Assembly (NCBI GenBank): GCA_964247055.1
Contig: OZ176051.1
Span: 6,944,001 to 7,008,000 of the forward strand
Direction of reading: 5' to 3'
Length of the DNA: 64,000 nucleotides
Source of the DNA: Paragordius varius
Lineage: Eukaryota > Nematomorpha
Shown: in pieces, positions 11,582 through 25,200 of the stretch
Position numbering within the stretch: the stretch's first letter is position 1
Layout of the letters: each line of letters opens with the position of its first letter
Notes under the pieces: model-generated
The model's input: only the letters and a program-made list of their open reading frames with translations
Databases searched by the model: none
Told to the model about the DNA's origin: nothing
Program-made: the position numbers and the translations under genes

Positions 11582-12763
11582 ATGGCTAAAAAACCAATAG
11601 ACAATTTATTAACAAAAGTACGCATATCATTATTTTATAGTGGGCAATTGATGACAAACCTATCGTAATTGATAAATGGGACGGTAATGCTGTAAAAAAT
11701 TCTCTTGACGATTTAGTTCGTAAAGTAATTGGAAAATTATTTTAAGATCCTAGAAGAGAAATATAAATCCAAAGAATGCCATAACATTGTGGATGGTAGG
11801 CTTTATATTTGTGGATTTGCGTGTCTTATATCTTTGTTTGCCATAATATATGATTATATGAATCCATTTCCCAAATCAAGATATATTTTGCTCATCTGTT
11901 CAGTAAACTATTTGACCATATAGTTAGATATCTTACTTTATTATGATGGCCATATTTACATTGTATATAAAATTTGTGGAGAAAGACATTATATATGTCG
12001 GTTTAATTCAAGATGAGGCTGGATTCGATAAACCTCAGAAATGGACTTTCCATTCTAATCTTAAACGGTTTATAGTTTTTCCATCATTATTCACGCATAT
12101 TTTATTAAACCAGAAATCTTAAATAGTTACCCAATATCGAATTATTACATGCGATTATTTAGTTTTAATTTGAAAATAAAGTCGAAAAGTTTGTAAAATT
12201 ATTGTAAGGTTGGTTAAGGTGAAATTCATTAATTATAACACTTCATATAATGTATCCCTTTTTTTACGTCTTCATATAAAACAATAATTAGCCGTAATTA
12301 ATTTAGGAAGTCATAAAATTAATGTCTGGAAACAGGTATGATATTAGTTATTCTGATTAAATGAACTACTGGCAGGCTGCCTTTAAATTTAAAAATGTGC
12401 ATTTAGAATAATTTAAAAAAGAAATTAGCTATCAAATTATTATATTTTACATCTATCATTTTAAATGTGAAAAATATATAATCCATTTTTATTTTTGGAT
12501 ACGCAAATTCTTTGATTTCAATACACTTGTATCTAACATATTCGCCAAAATAGTTTATAAAATCATCATCCTTTTTTTCCAGATTTGATGACATGTATGA
12601 ATTGGCCTGTGAATTTTTTGACCCCAACAATGGGAAACGATCTGAAGCCAAACTAACAAAAAGTGTCGCAACTTGGATTGATGAAAATGGCACGGTACTC
12701 CAAGACCCTTTTTCCAAAGATATTAAATATTTACTGGATTCTGCAATTAAGAAATCGGAATAA
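11582..12763 (+). CDS. SPCS2: Signal peptidase complex subunit 2 (SPC25)
   Basis: Non-catalytic ER membrane subunit of the signal peptidase complex. Exons: 11582-11617, 11641-11724, 11747-11902, 11928-12067, 12583-12763, closing into 198 aa (human 226). Alignment with human is close: WAIDDKPIVIDKWDGNAVKN, SLDDLVRK, LEEKYKSKECHNIVDGRL, then two membrane helices (CGFACLISLFAIIYDYMNPFP and ISYFIMMAIFTLYI) and the cytosolic end RFDDMYEL...WIDENGTVLQ. The human N-terminal low-complexity segment is missing. The first three introns are 23, 22 and 25 nt, each GT-AG; the fourth is 515 nt. Retaining intron 2 would add an in-frame stop, so the tiny introns must be spliced. Confidence 0.93.
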
Positions 12764-13981
12764 TCCTCTTTATGAGCTATTTATATTGGTATGAATGAAG
12801 AAATAATTTGACTGACCAATGTTATAAACAATATCATAATTAATTTGTCTACTTTTTTATTTATTCCTTAAATAAATATTATGTAAGAATATCCAAATTT
12901 TATTGATTGATTATAATTGTTTGATAAAGGTTGATTTATGTACTGATATGTTTTCTAGACTAACCAAGTCCTATTGCCAATGCCCTAACGGCAATGTAAA
13001 ATCATTAGTTGTGCGCAAGGGCACGTGTTACGTAAAAAATCGTTTCAGATTAACATGAAGTATATAAAAATGAATTACTTAGTGGTACGAAAACTCCGAA
13101 TCCCGAGTCCTCCCTTTATGATGATATATGCGCTTAAAATATAGCGTTTTTGGATATTTAAAAAATTTATGTATTCAGCAAAACATATAATACAAAAAAC
13201 AAATTATACGCGGTTGATGTTAGGCCCACAATAACGTATTCATGTGAAATATGGTAAATGAACAAAACACAACAAAATATGCCGGACAATATGGAGCAAA
13301 AAATGATAAGCACATTCACCCGAGCAGTTTCCCATAATGATAAAAAAACAACAACCTTATAATATATCTGGATCAATTGATTTGACTTTGAACAAACACA
13401 AATTAGAAAATGATAATTGGATGAAAATATAATTTATGCCAAACAAAAAATGATGTTGGTCGAGCAGCAACAACATGGGACAATGACAATACTCAAGACA
13501 TGCAAAAGCCAGTTATAGTTTAAATAAAAAAATTAAACCATTGATCACAGAAACCCGTCACGACGGGACCGATTTCTTTGACAACAGCCGTCTTTCTATT
13601 TATCTTCCCTGACGCAAATTTATTACATACATGGAATTTTTTATTTTGTGATATGACATAATCAGAAGAAATTATATAGGGCTGGTTATATTTTCTCTAA
13701 ATTTTAGCATCTGTTTTTGTTTAAAACATTTAAATGGGTTACGAAATACAAACCGTTTACTTTTCACGAACCATCCTAAATTAAGTTGAAAACTTTTTTA
13801 TCATCGCATACATTTTTTAACACATTTGATCTTAAAACTCTTCCATGCTCTTAAAATCATTGAATAATCCGATTAAAATAAAAATCAATTTTCATGTAAA
13901 ATTATAAAAATTTATTATAAGATGTGAGAAATACAATAATAATATAATATATGAATGCAGTTTACCATAAAATGCGTAATT
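12764..13981. other. Intergenic, SPCS2 to SLMAP (convergent)
   Basis: Holds both 3' ends and the dispersed repeat at 12955-13130. A 69-aa hydrophobic minus-strand frame at 13167-13376 has no supporting neighbours and was not accepted as a gene. Confidence 0.5.
12955..13130. repeat. Dispersed repeat, copy 2
   Basis: Inverted relative to the copy at 770-985, with about 170 bp of alignable sequence. It lies in the gap between the convergent SPCS2 and SLMAP genes. Confidence 0.6.
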
Positions 13982-14080
13982 TTATTCAGTTGTGAAAGTG
14001 AATATTGATATTTTCTTGTAGATAGAGTAAAATATAGCCAACCCAATAAATATCACTGGAACCATTGTCAACATTGAAAT
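13982..14080 (-). other. SLMAP: SLMAP alternative last exon B (tail anchor)
   Basis: Begins in phase 0 after a TTTCAG acceptor and encodes a hydrophobic helix [18 protein letters not shown], then ISIFTFTTE and stop. Exon 18 (ends 14994) also leaves phase 0, so this exon could replace exon 19. Mammalian SLMAP is known to use two alternative C-terminal membrane segments. Confidence 0.75.
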
Positions 14081-16171
14081 CTGAAAGTTTATTAAATATA
14101 TATATCATTTTATATAACCATGTGAATTGAATTATTATAAAAACAAATCAAAAGGTTTTTTTATATAGAAAACCATATTATTCCTCGATTTTACTAAATA
14201 AACCTAACGATATGCGTTAATAAAAAAAATACTGATGCAAATTAAAAACAAACTCATTATATATTTGGATTATCTGTAAAAAATTAAGGAATTGGTTTTC
14301 TCTATAAAAACAATATCATTATATTAACTATTTATATTTAATATTTTGTCTAATTTATCGTAAAATTAACATGCAAACCATAAACATAAAATAAATTTCA
14401 ATAAAATTGACATACACACAAATTTTAATATTGAGGCGGTGTTATAGCGACATATATAATGACGGACACGAGCACGACAGTCATAGCTGACACAATGACG
14501 TATTTGTTATAGGAAAGTAAAGTTGTAACGAAATTGGGGACAGAACTTTTTTCAGCATTACTCAACAGAGTCATTTCAGAAGCGGTATCATGCAATGTTT
14601 GATCTTTTAACTATTTTTTCGGTGGGTTTTATATAGACAACACGTAAAAACTTAAAGCAACCAATTTTTTATAGTAATAATCTTACTTTTGTAACACCTA
14701 AATAACCGCTATATTTTCTAAATGTAAATATGAGATATATTTACATCTCTATTCTTATTTAGTAAACTAAAACGATAGGTTATATTTAAAAAATCAAAGT
14801 ATAAATATGGTTGTTAATATTAGTGTTTTAGTTGTTACGTTTTGTCTTTTTAATATCTTTTTGCTGTATGTTTTTTTGGAAAAAAAACAAGCAATACACA
14901 AATAATAAATGCCGTACACTGACAAAAATACATTTAAAACAAATACGTAAAAATTAAAAATCATATAGGATAAAATAAAAATGAATTAATTACCATAGTG
15001 TTTTCGATCGTGGCCTCTGGTACGGATGTTTCATTATCAATGATATCGGTTACCTGGTATAAAAAAATGTTAATTAATGGCACTCAAAAAATCACAAATC
15101 AAAAATTACATTTATAAAATCATTGCAATTTTTGAATAAAAATAATGGTTAAATGATTAATCTTTTTAACAAATTTGGATTCATATAAACACCTTTGGAA
15201 AAATCAAAATATTTTTTATTATTCTCCACTCTTAGGCCATATATAATTTGAATGAATTTATAAAAAAAAATTCATATACCTGTCCTTCGTCAGATAAGGT
15301 GTTGGAACTTGTATTGGCTAAAATATACATATAATTTTAAAAAATAAAATTTATTGACGAGCTATGACTAAAAAATTATATAATTATTTGGCTAAAGTAA
15401 AAAAATCTACAAAATAGCTTCAATATATAATAAAGTATGTTAAAAAAATCACATTTAGGTAAAAATTGAGAAAAGGGTAATGATCAAAATTTTTTACTGT
15501 TTAGAGTATGGCTTGAAAATTTAGATGACTCGTAACCCGATGATGTGGTTTGCTGCGATTGGAAAGATGCATTCAGGTGTTCAATTTCACGTTTTAATTT
15601 CTCATTTTCTTGCGTTACTTTTTTTAAAAGGGCTTCTTGGCTATTACATTGGTCTAGAATGAATTTAAATAGATCATATTATTCAGCCATAATTAAAAAA
15701 TGTAAATAATTATTTTTTGTTAAAAAACTTTCTATTTTGCAATATAATTGCGTAATATTTTTCAGCAATTCTTTTATTCAAAGTATTTTAAAAATGAGTA
15801 AAAATTATTTATTTCAACTACTACCTTTAAGGTCATTTATTACTGTTTCCTTGGATTTCACATGTTTTGTGCTTTCGCTTAACAAAGATTGCAAATTTTC
15901 AGTTTCTTGTATCTTATGCTTATTGACTTCCATTTCACGCAATAATTTTTCTATATATCCGAAAAAAAATAAATTTAAATTTTTTTTTAAAAAGGCATGA
16001 TGTAAAAAAAATAATTCAATATGTTAAATTACAATTACAACTACATGGAGTACTTAAATATGATGAATGAAATGAGATTGTTAAACCTTTTATGTTCAAT
16101 CAACATAAATAAGGAAATACACTGTTGTTTGTAAAACGATTTTACCTAAAAATGGGTAAATGATCTATTGG

Positions 16172-16202
<31 letters not shown>

Positions 16203-19200
16203 AACCAAATTTACTATAAATTATAATCATTTTAACTATATAATAATTATTATCATACTATATAAACGGTCATTTACATCAATGAATAAGCTTATCCGCG
16301 TATAAATAAGCGTTAATCCATTATTCTTTTTAAAATTCGCGCCCATAAAAATCCATGAATAATTTAATAAATTCCAATCTCATGAGATTAGGATTGTTTG
16401 AATTATTAAAGGATTCTACCAATACTGCCGTTTTAACCAATGGTTAACGTTTAAGCTATTTAAATCTTTAATTAAAAAAATACAATATACCCTCTAATTC
16501 TCCGATACGATCAATCATTGCTTTAAATTTATCGGCGGATAATTTATGGTCTTCTTTTTGATCCATAAGATGTCTTTGCAGCACATTTATATTGTTTTGA
16601 CAAGCAAATAACTTATCTAAATTGAATGATATCCGATTTATTGTGAAAATAATTTCTAAAAAAATAAATCCAAAAATAATCTTTTAAAAAATTGTAAATG
16701 TATACTATAAAATGTTATCAAAAATATATATAATATTTGATAAAATTTCTGTAAGTTAAAAAATTATGATTAATATATAATTTATATTATAATGATACCA
16801 TATTACAATTATAAAATACCTGAATTAGTGTCCAGTTTATTTAACAAAAGCTCCATCATTGATTGTGTCGAATTCATTCTTTTATCTAAATGAATATATA
16901 TATATATATATATATTTATAAGTCTTAAAACATTAATTAAGATTTATATTTATATATATATATATATAAACCAATATTTTTTTGAAGTTTTTGCTTAGTT
17001 TCTTGAAAATGTTTTGCAACTATACCATCACTAATTTTGGAAGCAAAACTTGCCATACCACTTTGGAATGTTATTTTGGGTGAGGTTAGTTGTGAAGAGA
17101 GAGGAGGACTTGTTTTACACTAAAACATAAATAAATTAAATTAATTTGAAAAAAACAATTAAAAAGTTAAAGTAAAAAAACAATTTTTTAAATAATTTTA
17201 AATTTTTTTATAATCTTTGTTTCGGCTTGCAAAATAAAGAATAGGGATGTAAAGTGGTAGCAAACTTAATTTATATTTCAGAATTCATGTAAGTTTTTAG
17301 AAAAAAGGATTGATCATTGAGATACTTTATAAGAATAAATTTTATGTCTGATTGATTATTATAATATCATTCAAACCCTAAAAAATGGCCGTTATTAAAC
17401 GGCCCATCATAATTTTAAATATATTAGATTGATGAGAATATTTAGCCTATTTGGAGCCAATTTATATTAATTAATCAGGTTTTGTTCTATTTAGTCCAAG
17501 TGTATATAATAACAGTTTATATTGACTAGTTTCGACCGTATATGACTGCATTTATAAGCAGTCAGTGGAGTTACTAAAATTTTTTAGGCAGCTGAAAACC
17601 AAATAATTTCAACAAAAGGCATTATAAAAAAAACTTGAGTCATTTTGAGGGGACTTTGATTGCGTGGGATGGCAACACTCTTTTCAAACCGTTCTTGGGA
17701 TTCAGCAGGCAATGGTGTAACAATCGTTTCATTATCTTCAGTTTGAAATGTGAAAAATTCATCTTTACTGCAATGGTCATCCTTGGGGGGAGATGCATTA
17801 CTTAATACATCTTCACTCTTAATATTTTCTTCTGGCATAACATTTTTTTGGTCTGGCGATTCGGAATTTATAGTATTAGCCTTTGGCAAATGAGACAAAT
17901 CTGAATTCTGTGTCCAATTGAGAAAATTGAAAAAAATAAGAGTTATGAATTATAACATATATTAACAGCAATCATAACCATCTAATTTCGGGGAAAATGT
18001 ATACTCAACTTTTAGGAGATAAATATAAAGCAATTCATGATATATTCTTATAAGTATTCATATTTAAAAAGTTTATATGAAGGGAGATATTTATTATTAA
18101 ATGGATTATTGTATTTTATCATTTAAATATTAAATTATTTAATGTTATTAGATCAATTTAAATAAACTTTTGAGATTTTGAGATAATATCGCTCAAAGTT
18201 ACGTACAATACAAGATAATAAACCTAAAAATGGGTTTTGAAATATAAATAAAATTTATAATCTATATATTTATAAAAATGGAAAATGCTGGCTTTGTGAT
18301 CTGGTACAGGAAAACCGGTAGACCCAATCAAATCCAAATATCGAAAAAATATAATCATTAATGAATGCCCCGACAATAGCTTCGCCCTTTTTTTGAAATA
18401 GGCCCCCAGTTCGGGCCCACCCCGTATGAAAAACGGGTTTTTTTTGAAAACAGAAGTCCACAAAAATCGTGTCTTTGAGACAATTTTCCGGAGAACGTGT
18501 TGGACCATTCAATTTTAAATATGATTTTTGTTTACTTATTTTCGATTGCGCCGAACATAGCCGAGCCACTTTTTTGATTTAGGCCCTCTTTTTACCCGCT
18601 CCCCCCGTGAAATGCCACCTTTTTCAAAAAAAACAAAGTCCACAAAAATATCTTTTTGATTGTATTTTTTTGCCCACGGTAGACTGTAAAAATTCGAGAA
18701 AGATTTTTCGTATTGCCTGTTAAAAGGCAAACATTTTAGTCAAGCGTTTCTTTGATGATAGATGCTGATTAAGGAGTATCTATCATATGTATAGCATGTT
18801 AAAAGATATATGGATATTAATACATTATTTATGGTAATCTATATATTTATGAAAATGGAAAATGCTGGCTTTGTGATCTGGTACAGGAAAACCGGTAGAC
18901 CCATTCAAATCCAAACTTCGAACCCCCCCCCCCCCCCCCCCCAGAAGTCCGAAGGACTTCCTCGGGCTGCGTAGCAGCACGAGATTCACGCTAGTACTTA
19001 ATAAATAATATGTTAGTTTGTTAAATTTTTAATTCTTTTAGAAAAATCACGATGCGAATAATTAGTGCGCCTTGTATATACATATATATAATTAAAGAGT
19101 TGTAAGTGTATTAGATCAAAAAAATAAAATTTGATGAATTGCTTTAATAAAAATGTTTAAAAAACTTGATTTTCATGTAATGTTTCCAACGAGGATAGAG

Positions 19201-22200
19201 AATCAGTACGTTCAGCTATACGTGATGTAAATGGTAAATCATATTCGGTGTTCGTGCTTACCTGATATACAAAAAATAGGGTATCAACAAAATAATTACA
19301 ATTAAACACCCAAAAAATTAAAAAGATATTTAGTATTTGAAAGGGTAATTATAAATAATTTTTTAAAAAATCCACGGTTAATTGGAATAAAAACAATAGA
19401 AATTGGTAGATGGTACGTAATAATTTAATTTAGGAAACACTATAGAGTGTGTGGCAAAAAAATATATGTTGTTGTAATAAACACTTTTTGCTATAATTTT
19501 ATATTATACGCAACTGCAATTTTTGTTGAAAATTGTAGCCATTTAAAAACCATTTATATCATTATATTAAGCTAAATAAAGTGTCTTTTTAGGGACAAGA
19601 AGACTAAACCGTAAGCTTGATTATCCAGACAAACAAATACGTTGATTAGGTCTTATATTTTAATGGTGGATTCCATTCCCTTTAATGACACCCCTAGAAA
19701 TGCCGAATATCTAAGAAAAATTTAGCCTTATATGTTTCAAAAAATCGTTATAGTTATGAGGGAAGTCCGCTATGGTTTGATTTCTTTAATTCCAATAAAA
19801 TAAACAAAAAAATGCGCCTATAAATTAAATAAAAGTTTGCAATGGATATAAATATTTTTTAGTCTTTAATATTCGATCAAAATAAATTTAAATTTACAGA
19901 ATTATCATTTTGAGTAGTCTCATCGCCTATGTTGTCAGCGTCAGATTGACTATTATCCGCATGTCGATTCATGATGTGACAAGTAGTTATAAGTTCTTTC
20001 TTAAGAGAAACCGGTAATTCTTTCATTAACTTTGATTTTCCTGGTGCTGATATTTGGTGTAGGTTAGTGGCAGTCTAAAAATATGATTAAATAGGCACGG
20101 CTTAAAAAATTATTCATAATTAAACAAAATAACTTATCTTGTTAAACCTTATATTTTAAAAATATTTTTTAACGATTTCATAACATTCATCATTACTAAG
20201 CACATATTGTAAATTAATCGAGAAAAAACAGTGCATTTGTGAATTTAGTACATTACAATAAACGAAAATAATGGATAAAAAGTACATTTGAGTCAATAAC
20301 AATAAATATCTATAACATTACAAGCTATCTTTAAAACCTTTATAAGAAACAACTAAAAAATTTGGCTTCTTTAAATTCGATGTCATATTTAAAGTAAAAA
20401 CTTGTTGAGCAGTTAACTGTTGAGGTGATTCTCCAATCGAATGATCTATCACGTTATTTAGTGCGGCATTTTGATCAACGGCTTCCTCGTGGCCACCATT
20501 ATTGTAATTATGGTTTAATTCATTGACAACTTCATTATATTTTTGTTCAAGCTCCTAAAATAATTTTAAAATAAAAATGATTAAAATCCCTAATAATTGT
20601 TAAAAACAATTTAGTAGAAATCTGATATTTGAAAATTATTAAGGGGTAAAATTAAAGCATATTTTACCAAAATTATAGAAGATGTTTATTTTTTAATGTA
20701 TTTTAAAACAGTAATCATATAGATTGGAAAGAAAAAATAATTAATGGTTGATTTAACAGTCTATAATTTGTTTAACATCGCAAAAATTATAAAAAATATT
20801 AATCTATGTCGCTAACTTTATAATGGGACTGTAAAGCATCTAATTCCTCTTGTAGATATTGCTTTGTTTCATACAAAGTTTCAAGTTGGGCCTGACTCTC
20901 AATCAAAGATTTATTTAAGTGGTCATTTTGCAATTCGCGTTCAGATAATTGATACTACACAAAAAAACATATATTAATTAAGGCTTTTTTAATCAAAAAA
21001 TAGATACAATACACTTTATTAGATCATGTGGAAATAAGTATTAAGATATACGATCGATACCTTTAAATTATCGAACTGATATTGTATCATAGATTTTTCA
21101 TCATAGAGTTTTCCCAATTTATTCTAAATCACACAAAATAATATATCATTAATAAGCTATAAAATAGATAAATTTTTTATATCAAATTTAACTGCAAAAC
21201 CGCTACTTTAAAATACAAAGCTGCCACCACCACCATAAATCAACAAATCATTTAAATTACGGCTTAAACATTATTTATATATGTAAACTCGGGTATAAAA
21301 ACTCATTTCTATTCTTCAATCATCGGCCTTTTATCCCTTAGCGCAGAATGGCGCCAAATGCCATTTTTAAATTAAACCTCCGAATCCAAAACAATTTTCA
21401 AAATTCAATCTGAATCCGGAGAAAAGATATGAGAACATATTCAACATGAATAATTATATTTATGAATAGAATAATTCACACCAAACCCTTTGACTCGTAG
21501 GAATAAGTAAATGACCAATTTGAATGATTAATTTGGAAAATAAAAACATATTTTAATTTATTTTATATACCTCCAAATGCCATAACGCTTAAAATTGATA
21601 TTATTACATAATGCTTAAATAAATAAATAAAAATGTTTTAGTTGCGTTGCGACCTTTTCCGCTATTCAATGTAAAATAAACTATATTTTAATCAAACAAT
21701 CACACATCAATTAATTCCATTACATTTAATTTGATATTAATATATCAACAATCGTAGATTATATTACTTTTTTTGTAACAATCAATCTCACTCTATATTT
21801 AAGTTACAAATTTAAATTTTTTGCGTTTTCAAAATGCCTCATAAAGTCAAGGTAAGAGCTGCAGATGCCCCTGAAGACGTACAAAAAGTAGCTGTAGAAA
21901 TAGCACAAACAGTCATGGACAAGAATACTGAGGAAAAGGATATAGCTAAAGCCATAAAAGAACAAATGGATAAGTATATCTTTTATTTTTTTAAAAAAAG
22001 GTTCTTTATAATAAAATTAGTGCAATTAAGTTGTGTAAAAAGAGAGGTCAGTACATAACCCAAATATTAGAAAACATTTTTGTTGATTAGTGAATCAGGA
22101 TGTTATCTAAATTGAAATAATTGTTTTTTAATATTAATGTAAATTAAAACTAAATAATCGAACAGGGTAAATATTCATGTTTAAATTAAAAAGCAGTAAA

Positions 22201-25200
22201 TTAAATTATCGATTTGGTAAGTATCATATGTAAAGTGATGATGATCTTTTATATAATTTTATAGTTTAATTATGACGTATGATGGTTCACATTCGTTTTG
22301 TGATGAAATTCTGATTTGATACAATCCATTAGACGTAGATCAATCTTTTTTGGCCAAAATAAGCTCGAGGATGGCTGAGTTTATTAGTCGAATAATGGTC
22401 GGCCTAGCATTAATTCTTTTATAATTTATCTGTTGGTTCTAATGAGATTGTGAACATCTGTGATATTTAATTTAGTAGACGCAGACCTACTATAATGATT
22501 TGCCCCATAAACTGTTTTTTAAAGCCATGCCTTCTGCAGCATATGTCATAAAATCATTTTAAACCTCAGTGTTGAGCGATATGTATTTTAGCTGATGATA
22601 TTTTCTCTGAGTACGATTTGGCATCATTGCTGTGTTATTGTTTATGGAATTAGGAATTCTTTTGTCACCAAGATAAAAAACTCGTTTGCTAATTCAAAGC
22701 TTGAGTTAATTTTATTTATAAGTGGAATTTGATGATGTAAGCGTGTATCGCGGTTTAAAATTTAAATGTTAACAGAGGTTGCTGGTAGTGTTTGCACCTT
22801 TTTAGAAATACACCATTTTTTACATGGGGAACAGAAAGTTAAATGAATAATATTCAATATTTCCCACAAACTCCAAATGATTACTTGATTTAACTATAAG
22901 GCTTACATCTTATATTAATAATAATAAACTTTTGCTTTCTCTTTTTGAAACCAATTTTGTTAATACCGCTAAAATCTTAAAGCATTTGTGAGAATCAACT
23001 TGGGTGATTACAAATCTCTACCAAAATAAAGGTAAAATACACTAGAGTTTACCTTAAATCCCTTACGATCTTTACGATATTATGCGCCATCGCGCGTTCA
23101 TCCAGTCAAAATCTAACACAAAATATTATAGGGTAATGGTATCGGGCTATCCGCAGCTCGATATCAGACCTAGAAAAAATATCCATTCAATAGCTACAAA
23201 CCTAATTCGGTTTCGAAATATATAACGAGTTAACCCCATATTGATCTTTTTACATATGAAAAATTCTAATAATATAACTAAATCAATATTATCTAATATT
23301 ATCATTGGGTAAAATATATTTACAGTCATGTATTCTTTATTTATTCAAAATTTATTTTTTTTTTCGTTAAATGGGTATAAATATTTGGTAAAATGGGAAA
23401 AAACAAGAGCTTCATGGTATTAACAATATCATATTCATCAAAAAGTATAAGATTTACCATAGAGCTCTTGTTTTTTGCATTCTTTACCAAATATTTATAC
23501 CCATTTAACGAAATAAATTTTTGATAAAATAAAGGATACATGACTGTATATTTTGTAGAAAATACAATCCTACATGGCACTGCATAGTGGGGAAGAGTTT
23601 TGGAAGCTTTGTAACACATGATGCCGGAAATTTTATCTATTTTAGCATTGACAATGAAGCCATACTCTTATTTAAATCAATTTAATCTTAAAATCAAATA
23701 ACATACATAATGTTATAAATAAATGATAATGGTTTAGTAAATTTTAACATTTGTTTTCAGTTCACCAATAGAAGTACGTATAGGATATTATATAAATATA
23801 AAATAAAGTTACTTTAAAAACAGATTTTTCCATGTGTTTTGATTCGGAAAGTTCTTTCATTTGTTTCCTCAATTCACCATCTTGCATTGGCTTTATACAT
23901 TAATAAAATAAATAATAAGTAAAATAAAATATCCAATTAACAAAATCACGTACCTTTTTGTAAAGTTGCAATTCGGTTTCCAACATTAAAATTTTGGATA
24001 ACAAGGAATCTTCATCTATCATCGCCTTTTAGAAAAATAAAATAAATGTAACATCTGAAAAAGTATTTGATTAAACAGGCTATATAAATTTTTTTAAAAA
24101 AATTTTTTGGTGACATAAAAAAATAGAGAAATAACGGCAAATAAATCTAGTCATATATTATTAAAATGAGGCGATAGGATTTATTCCAAATTATATAATT
24201 TACTAACAAAATTATTTAATTTAACAAAAAAATTTTCAATTTTTATCTCTCTTTAATTTTGATAATAAATTGTCAAAAAATCAAAATAAGCAATCGAAAT
24301 TATAAAAATTTAATAACATAAAAATAATTTTATTTTTAAAACCAGTTTCTAGTAATTAATTAAAATTTGAAAGCTAGCAATCAAACTAAACAAAATTTAT
24401 TAATTTTATGGTAGACACACAAACTATATTCTTAGAACCTATCCACAAAACCATTCCTTTAATAATATGAAAGCTATATCATCCTTTATTACATATTTTT
24501 TAGCAAATGAATGAAAAAAATAAGCAAACTTTCCAAGAATTATCGGCATAGGCCTCAATCTCATCTAGGACAATATCCAATTCCATTTGTTTTTTGGCTA
24601 AAATCATTTCTTTGTTCTTAACATCAGCCATGAGAAGTGATATTTTATGATTATCGCGATTATTCATTGATATCATATTGGGTTCTGCCAATTTGCCATT
24701 CGGATGGTATAATATAACTTGGCAAGTTATACAGGAATGTACGACTAAAAATATTGTATTTAGTATCAATGTACAAATATATTTGATTAAAAATACTAAC
24801 ATATAAATCTATCTTTCTATTTCGTATGAAATGGAATTATTTTTTGCATTATATATACATAATCTAAAATATAATCAAGCCTGTTTAAAATCAAAACTAA
24901 CTGCGAAACTTTAGCATTTACTTAATATTGATGTAAACGCTAAAAAAGTTTAGTAATCAACACATTTTGAATTTTATATTTTGCAAAGGCAAAAATAGAC
25001 TTTTGGTGCATTATCTGATTAACCATTTACATATAGTTAGTTATAAAAATTTTAGAAATAAGCCATATAGTTTTTTATGATTAATTAAATATTGCTAAAA
25101 TAATTATGTTGTTAAGTGTTTTACAAATTTAAACCGGCATCCCAAATTAATTTTCGAATTTCCGCAATTGATATTGCATTATTGAAGAATTATTTATGTT

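Noticed and set aside
13167-13560. Hydrophobic minus-strand pieces faintly like a dispanin (CD225) helix pair
   Set aside because: Similarity is only in hydrophobic pattern, the pieces are separated by stops without good splice sites, and the Cys/charged signature is not convincing.
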